From the NCBI RefSeq assembly GCF_000003815.2, contig NC_049995.1:5675183-5739182 (forward strand): a DNA stretch of 64,000 nucleotides. Direction: 5' to 3'. Source of the DNA: Branchiostoma floridae. Lineage: Eukaryota; Chordata; Leptocardii; Amphioxiformes; Branchiostomatidae. The notes under the pieces are model-generated. The model worked only from the letters and a program-made list of their open reading frames with translations. It was not told the origin of the DNA and searched no databases. Positions 57,098 to 64,000 of this stretch are shown piece by piece (positions within the stretch are counted from its first letter, which is position 1; each line of letters starts with the position of its first letter). Both the position numbers and the translations under genes were made by a program.

Positions 57098-59085
57098 CCT
57101 GCATGTATGCAGGTATGGTTTTGATGCTGGTGGGAACTTTTCGGTAGCCGGGGATGTAGGGCGCTGTATCTCGTGAACGGATGGTGCGAGCACGACGATT
57201 TTTGGTACGTGGGTTGGGGGTGGTAGCCTAACACTCAGGTTTGATTTTGGGCCTCCTGGCGTTTGAACTTGACATTGCAGGTGGCCTTTTTGGTGTTTTT
57301 GGGGCACTTTTGGCGCTATGTGTCCGGAACGATACGCGCGATTGCGACGATTTTTGGTGCATGGGTGGGGGGTTGTTGCCTGTTGCCTAGGATTGACTTT
57401 GGGCCTTGTCGCGTTTGAACTTGACCCGGCAGGTCGAATTTTGTGTCCGGGAGGGGTGTTTCCGGAGTTATATCTTCTGAACGGCTGGTGCTGGCGCAAT
57501 GATATTTGGCACATGTGTCGGCGGTGGCTGAATAATGCTCAATTTTGATTTTGGCGCCCTTGGTGCTTGAACTTGACATTTTAGGTTACCTTTTGTGCGG
57601 GCACGGGGCGTGCGCTGTATCTCCGGAACGCAAGGTGCCATTGTGTTGCCATTTGGTACGTGAGTTGTTTGTGGTGTCCTGGTGGTCAGGTTTGATTTTG
57701 GGCCTCCTAGTGCTTGAACTTGATACTGTATAGGTTGACCCTGTTTTAGTGTGGTTGGGGCATCCTCCCAATATCTGCTTGGTTTTAAAAACAGATTATG
57801 GTTGGGTGTAGAACCATCATCTGGCCTGGGCTACCTTCAATGTATCAGGTTACTTAGTGGCACTGACAGTTTGCCGGATGACGGGAGTGTGCCAGATTAT
57901 ATATCTGTTGGTCAGGTATAATTGGAGTTTGCTTATTACTCTTTGTGGTGTTTCTAGAGCTGTATAGTACTGAGTTTTAAGTTCCGGTACAAGTTCCTTT
58001 ACCCTGTTGGCAATCATGGTTGAACTTGAACTTAAACAGAAGAAGATGCAATTTTCTAATGTGGAGGAGAACTGTATAGAGTGTGGGCATAAGAGAAAGG
58101 TATGTGTATGATTTGTCCTGTGTTTCTTTTTGTTTCTTTGGTAATGCCATTTCCATACTGTATACAGGTAATTTGTTGTTTTGGGCTAGTCATATTCGCT
58201 TGGTTTTTGGGCCTGCTTAATCTATGGTACAGGCAGGGTTAAGTGGTGGAGGCTTAGCTTTGTTCTGTTTTAAATTCAGTATCGTTTGTTGCATTTTGTC
58301 GCGGCAAATATATGATGAAATTCCCCTTCTAAGCAACTGCTCATTGGTTTGCGGGGATGTTTGCTGGGTGTTTGCTTTGACTACAACAGCTTCTGAACTT
58401 TTCAAAGCTTCCATTGCCAGCAGCTTGCCATCTATAAATGGGATTGACAAGGACATTTTTCATAGTAAATTATGCTGTTAAATTTGGCTTAGATACTACA
58501 GGAGATTTAGGTTTGGGTTGGATGGATTGAATGAAAATATCATACCACCCTGAGGACTAACTGTTGCTGCTGCATGGGGGCTACCACTATTCATGTTGTC
58601 TAATGTCTATGGAACTACAGATAAAAGTATCATTGGTCAAATTATGCGAGTAACATTCCGATGTCAAGTGAATAACACCCCAGAAATAAATCTTTAATGA
58701 ATATCATTGGAAGAACACAAACCAAGGAGACTTAGCAGCTGCATTAGGTCAGTACATTGAAATAGGAAGATATTAGTATATCATGTGACAGAGTAACTAC
58801 ATGTGCATGGGCCATCTGAGACAAAAAAAGGTAGCGTCTCAACAACTTCAAAGTACTGTGGTTGGTTACATACTTAAGAAATCCAAAATAAGTAATGTTC
58901 ATCCCTGTCCAAACTTACAAATTCAGAAAATGGAATTTCAGAGTCAGACTTTTGCATGGTGCACAACCAACACAGTAAAAAGCTCATTTTTCCAACCACG
59001 TACCACAGACAAAAAGGCAAAAATACACAATAGGTCTACAGAAACCCAATACATTTCATGCAGGCCTGAGGTCTACGAACTCTTG
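57098..59085 (+). mobile_element. 2.1-kb TTA-flanked element, copy 2
   Basis: This is the second copy of the element at 11704-13804, with the same orientation and the same terminal bases. It lies between TTA at 57095-57097 and TTA at 59086-59088, in otherwise unrelated sequence. Its length of 1988 bp equals copy 1 minus exactly 113 bp, so no other net indel separates them; this indicates recent activity or a recent common source. It lacks the 104-bp passenger and provides its clean empty site (CATTGCCAG near 58412). One candidate reading frame open in copy 1 (near 13270) is closed by TGA here, which argues that this frame is not functional. The internal repeats and the mini-ORF with its splice donor are kept. 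Confidence 0.85.
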
Positions 59086-59849
59086 TTAATAAAGAATTGT
59101 TGTAAATATCATCTTGGGAATTTATTTTAGCCATCAGAAGTAATTTATTGTTCCTATGGGTGGCAGTGTGGGTATGCAATTTTCAGTCAAGGACGTCATG
59201 GGTTAAAAACGGTGTAATTCTGTCGAGTTTTTCTGTTTCTTGGAACATCAGCAGTGCGCGGTTGTGTTACCAGTGAACGGTACATATGAGGGGAATTCGC
59301 CAGGTATTTTAATCACACGTCAAATGTGGTGTGAGTTTGTGTATTCTTACAGCTAAACACTCGTCAAAACTTGGACAAGAGTGAAAGTTTGCCCGCTCTG
59401 GTTGCCCCTAGAGTCTGCTAGTAATATCTGGGGGTATTCAGATCAGTAGTGTTAGTGTTTGTGTGTGGGTGCGCGCGTGCGTGCGTGTGTATTATGTATG
59501 TATGGCTGTATATGTGTGTATGTTTGTGTACGCGCTACTTTGAAGTCACTCTATATTTTGTCATCTACTTTCTTTCAAAGGTCTTTATTTCGTTGTCGTA
59601 CAAGTAATGTTTCTGTCTATGTGTGGCCTTGGGGAGGGGGGTGGTAAGGGAGGGGGTCGTCCTTTTCCACCTGGTCACTGGAACTATTTTAATCCTCGCG
59701 GCGGAATTCTGCCCCATGACTCCTGTATCCCGGCGCGTCACAATGATGGAAGGCCTGCCAAAATGCGAAGAGCTGAACAAGTTTTTACACCTGTCTAGTT
59801 GTCAATTTGTCTATCAGTCAGCAAACACCAGAAGTGGCCCTGCCCAGCC

Positions 59850-60113
59850 TTATTTGAACATGTCAAAAAATCTTTCCATAAATAGATCCGACACCTCTAA
59901 TGAGAAGTCCTTATAACCCGATTTTTTACGTATGACATCTGTCCAAAAGTTCAAACTACGGTCAGATATATGACAACTAGACAACTTGTTTTTCGTGAGT
60001 AATTGTGGTGATATACGTTCTTGAAGAATGTTAATTAATGGTGTAATATGGTCCAAACTTAATCCTAGCCGACGGCGAAATCGTTCCGTCACTGAGAGGA
60101 GCTGTGACGTCAC
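59850..60113 (-). CDS. Unrecognised minus-strand ORF (87 codons)
   Basis: The frame reads hydrophilic, protein-like sequence (TERFRRRLGLSLDHITPLIN, then LQERISPQLLTKNKLS). FRRR..LS....L...L...I.P has a loose resemblance to the N-terminal region of HARBI1-type transposases, but the segment normally following is absent and the frame has no neighbours of that kind. It could be a decayed transposase piece or chance. Confidence 0.2.
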   Translation of the reverse strand: MTSQLLSVTERFRRRLGLSLDHITPLINILQERISPQLLTKNKLSSCHISDRSLNFWTDVIRKKSGYKDFSLEVSDLFMERFFDMFK

Positions 60114-60418
60114 GATCAGACGACATTCTCAGTGAAATAGATTCACATAGAAAACGGTATTCTAACTCGGGAAAATACTTGCCTTGCTTTGCTGACATTT
60201 TTTGAATGAGCACTGAACAACGTCTGACTGTGATTTGTAGGAAATCTAGTTTGTTTAAGCTATGACATCATAATCAGACGACATTCTCAGTGAAATAGAT
60301 TCACGGGAAACGCGGGAAAATCCTTGCCTCGTTTCGCAGACATTTCTTTGAATGAGCACCGAACAACTTCTAGCTGCTTTCCGACAGACATGTTGTAAGA
60401 AATCTACTTTGTAGGGAA
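60103..60418 (+). repeat. Tandem duplication, 158-bp unit, two diverged copies
   Basis: ATCAGACGACATTCTCAGTG starts at 60115 and 60273. Both continue AAATAGATTCAC, then CGGGAAAAT.CTTGCCT, GACATTT and GAATGAGCAC.GAACAAC. Copies differ by small indels and substitutions. CRE-like TGACGTCA in copy 1 is TGACATCA in copy 2. Confidence 0.75.
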
Positions 60419-60439
60419 AAATTACGAAATATGGTGCCA

Positions 60440-61550
60440 TTTTTGGTGCCGAAACTTTGCCCTAGCGGTGACGACAATGCCGTGGACCTTTGATCGTTCT
60501 TGACATCTGCGGCCGGATGACCTGCGACGTTACGTCAATAGCGTCACCAAACATGACATGTACGACGTACTTCACGCCCAATTTAGTCGCTCTGAAGTTT
60601 AACAAGGGCGATAGAAATGACATAGTCGACGGTTAAACATTTCATACAATGGGTACGCCATTTTCAAGTCCTCCTTTCGACAGCTCGAACGTGACCACTT
60701 CTGACTCAACTATGGCTACATCATTGTAAACCCCATTCTCAAACTCACAATTATGGCGCCTTTACGGTGTTTGGTATTTACAGTGAAATCAAGTTCAAAT
60801 TCAAAATCATCTTGCTGGTCACGCCTGAATGTTTACAATGACTAATAAGCTTTCATGAGAAGCAGGAAACGTTCACCATTTATGATATCGTAATGCCAGA
60901 TAATATTACACAATAAAGCCTTATCAACATAGAGTATAAAAGATAATCATGAAGGTATGTAAAGGTAGCCCATAGCCTTTTTGAGGCCAACGGGGTACAC
61001 TATTAGAAGGTGGAGCCCTTCCCTCTCCTTCCACTGCCTTTTACCTCCCCAACCGATGTCAGGTACCAATTTTACACCTGGGTGGAGTGAGGAAAGTCGT
61101 GGTGCGTGCTTCTCCTCAAAACCCAACGTCTTGTTAGAAATGCCGAGAATCAAACATGTCATCACTTCTCAATTTTCAGTCCTCTACCATAGCCACTCAG
61201 CCATCCGACGCCACACAAGTTATAAGTATGATATCATGATAGTGAAATCAAATCATCTTTCTATCTAAAGTTGAGAAGCAAAGTTGTCTTATATAAAAGT
61301 CCAGGAAGGTGACCTTTTGCCCTCATGTAACCCTAGCCGCAAGGCATGACCAGTGGTTCGATAATTATTGCCCCATAATCATAAGCCATAAATTACAACA
61401 TGAAAAGCGAATGTGCAACTAATCTTGGCAGCAGGTGTGTCTGAAGACGGAAGGTGTAAGAAAAAGGTGAGAACTAATAATAGGGGATGATTCGGAATTG
61501 AGTATCATGGTAGTGGGGGGTCCTTCCCCCGTTACGAATTAAGTACTATT
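60440..61550. other. Non-coding, no gene recognised
   Basis: Two opposed ORFs at 60947-61268 overlap each other and show no motif. No repeat boundary is resolved. Confidence 0.4.
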
Positions 61551-61553
61551 GGC

Positions 61554-61815
61554 TATTGTGTGTCTGTGTGCCTGTATGTGCGTGCGTGCCCGTGTGCGTT
61601 TGTTTGTGTAAATTGTATGTGCTTTTTTGGATATGTGTGTTTGTGTGTGCATGTGTATGTGCGCGCGTGTGTGTCTGTGTGCATATGTGCCTGTGTGTGT
61701 GTGTGTGTGTGTGTGTGTCTGTGTGTGTGTGTGTGTGTGAGTGTGTGAGTGTGTGTGTCTTTCTGTCTGTGTATGTGTCGGTGTATCAGTGTCTGTGTGT
61801 GTGTATCTCTCACTC
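61554..61815. repeat. (GT)n microsatellite, interrupted
   Basis: About 260 bases of TGTG with CGTG and TATG interruptions. Both strands are open in several frames (Cys-Val on +, Thr-His on -) only because of the repeat. Confidence 0.97.
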
Positions 61816-64000
61816 TCTCTATTCCTTACGGGTGAAATCTGCCATCTCTGATCTTGTGGAACTAGAATAGTCACAAAGCAGCATGGGTAAGGGACTGAAG
61901 TTTGCCATCTTATATCCTGTAGCAGAATTCCTACACAGAATATAAAGCCGAACTCATAGAAAAGCCATTGGATATCATAAAACAACACATGAACGAGATT
62001 TTACGTAGCACGAATGGTAGATTTCTACTAATTTGACTGAATTGTCTGCATCGACGCCATTAAAAATGCCTCAAGACAAGCCTTTGTTTTCTCAAGAGAC
62101 ATGAGGCTTCAGAGCTTAGTGTCTTAAAGAAAATACACGCATAGCCGACACGTCTGAAGCATTAACCAATGCAAGAATGTTCGGGGCGTCTTTTTTTCGC
62201 AGATCGTTTTCAATATTTGGCTTTAAGCAATTCTCGTTCGATTATTCACGTAATCCAGCTAAAGTGGTTGTCCCACTTCTGGTCCGAAGTCTTGAAAATA
62301 TTATGAGGAAACATTTCTGTAAATGGATATATTTTCTGACTTTTCGTTACGAAATTTTGAAATCATATGAATTTCTACGTGAATTGTCTGAGGATAAAAA
62401 ATGACGCTGTCATAGTGTTTACATTGTAAAATTGTGTGACAGATTATGACCAAATTGCTGTGCAGCGGACGAATTTTAATAGAATGATCCGGAATGTGTC
62501 GGACTTAGTCATTGGAAAGTATCGTAGACAAATGTTAGCATTCTATGAAGCAGCCAAGAAAAGCAAGGATTACGTTAACAATGCATGAGACGCCAAAGGG
62601 ATAAAACCACATTGCGAAACCGTGAACAAGTCTATCGCCTGATTATGAAATAAATCAACAGCTAATACAGAACTGAGGTGAAGCTATACACCTCTATTTT
62701 GTAGCTTGTTCCTTACTTTTACTGCAGTGGTTAATATCTATTTATTTGAATACACAGAGACAAAAATATCAAACGAGGTGTTGAAAGTAATAACAGCAGT
62801 AGTTCTTTAAATAGCTAATCATGTATTGTGCGGCAGACCTTTGTTTGTTTTGCTATAGTGTAAATGAAGCCAAGTATCTCCGACAAAGTAAGTAAACAAA
62901 TATTAGACGATTTTTGCTTGTTTGAATTACGTTAGGATAAACATAATAGTCAAGGCGTTTTCTGCTGGTGGTTTGTCCAGTTGTTGTTTGGTAAATAGAA
63001 GTTTGGAAGGGGAGAGAAACGCACGCATCCAACCGCAAAGAGAGATAACGTTACGATTCAGTTCATCGCGTTTGGAAGTTGTGTAATGGCTAATACATTA
63101 CATGGTCAGGTCTATTGTGCAAAAACTACCTAACAAGGCACACCATATCACAATACTTCTATGATAAATTTTTGTATGATCAAAATAAAGATATGTTTAT
63201 GTCCTTCTTGTTCCGAGGCCTACCGAAAATGCAAAAGTAAAAAAAAAAAAATTCTATAAAGATACAACTTATTATATTATCCTAAAATTATCCAAATGCT
63301 TTTGAATACACAACCAAATAGGAAATAAAAATGCACTGTATATCTTTTTTATTGAGTCTAAAAATAGACTACATAAAATCATTTGTAAAACGTTTGTCAA
63401 GGTCACTTAATGTCAGAGTAGATCGTTTTCTGGACTCGTTTGTTTCTACTAAGATGTCAGTCAACACCTTGGCACACACGCAAGAATCCCCAACACACCT
63501 GTTCACCTGTCTTAAGAAACAAGACGCTCCTTGAGACTTTCTTGCGTCTCAGACGCCTGTCTTTGTGTGTCCTTATCTATCATTTACATCACCCATAACA
63601 TTGTTGGCCTCAATATTTCAAATTCGAGGCTGTTAGAGTCGGTGTTACGCAGTTAGATGGGAGAAGAGGGACCCGGTGCTTGTTTTACCGGGGGCTCGGT
63701 TTTCTCTCGCCGTGAATAAGTGTTGTTGTGGTATTGTTGGTACGGTCCTGAACAGACGATACGGGTGGCACGGACCACAATGTAGCGTGGCTCGGGTGAC
63801 AGTTAGAGCGGGCAGGGTGAGAAAATCATAACACAATCCGTCATTGGGAGTGCGCACAGTGACATGTCCGGGCATGTGTGTGCGTGTGTGTCGAGGGGGG
63901 TTGGGGTGGGGGCGGGGGGTGCTCTCCAAGGAGAGGTTAGGTTCGGCTGATTTTTTTAGTCGTTTTTATCGGGCTTTCTATTTTTTTATCTTGCTGTGTC
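61816..64000. other. Non-coding, no gene recognised
   Basis: AT-rich to about 63500, then GC-rich (63640-63920) with G runs at 63893-63918. A 94-codon minus frame in the GC-rich end has no recognisable motif and could run beyond the window. Confidence 0.4.

Noticed and set aside
59850-60113. HARBI1-type transposase
   Set aside because: Only a loose resemblance over about 30 residues. The expected downstream motifs and catalytic residues are absent, so only a low-confidence ORF is listed.
61539-61988. 149-codon minus ORF and its + counterpart
   Set aside because: Thr-His and Cys-Val repeats come from the GT microsatellite.

Overview
The window looks like non-coding, repeat-rich animal DNA. 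It is AT-rich overall, has no operons and almost no coding exons, and is dense with short inverted-repeat transposons (MITEs), tRNA-derived SINEs, decayed LINE pieces and microsatellites, plus two 100-base assembly gaps. The SINE and CR1-like tail types and the one recognisable exon make an amphioxus (Branchiostoma) genome the most likely source. That assignment is inference and rests on no database search.

The only confidently recognised coding sequence is the terminal exon of a transmembrane 9 superfamily gene (TM9SF1-like) on the + strand at 24949-25150. It has a good splice acceptor, 66 complete codons and the family C-terminus [12 protein letters not shown]. No upstream TM9SF1 exon could be recognised in the preceding 24.9 kb, so the last intron is either very long or the exon is an orphan copy. 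Its 3' end and start of 3'UTR are repeated in tandem twice more (25240-25709), and the second copy is split by a palindromic MITE.

Layout. 0-16 kb: repeat-rich, with a CAGGG-TIR, 5-bp-TSD (hAT-like) family at 1.3, 3.4, 7.6 and 11.5 kb, a GGTCTC-TIR pair at 10.0 and 15.1 kb, and a 2.1-kb element nested in one of the hAT-like MITEs. 16-24 kb: SINE and LINE tails, a pogo-like MITE and short tandem duplications. 24-30 kb: a LINE reverse-transcriptase C-terminus, the TM9SF exon, three copies of a TTA-flanked (Harbinger-like) MITE and a nested double insertion. 30-57 kb: repeat-poor, with GC/CpG-richer islands (37.5-38.4, 42.5-43.5, 53.0-53.2, 54.0-54.3 kb) that could be regulatory, two SINEs each split by a MITE, and microsatellites around the gaps. 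57-59 kb: a second copy of the 2.1-kb element. 59-64 kb: mostly unannotated, with a 158-bp tandem duplication and a large GT microsatellite.

The most interesting object is the 2.1-kb element at 11704-13804 and 57098-59085. The copies are about 99% identical by eye and exactly equal in length once a 113-bp insertion event in the first is removed. Both are flanked by TTA, and neither has conventional terminal inverted repeats. Each carries four internal repeats of about 150 bp and a conserved mini-exon-like ORF ending at a consensus splice donor. Paralogous empty sites inside this same window support three separate insertions (the 2.1-kb element, its 104-bp passenger, and the 498-bp element at 28.0 kb).
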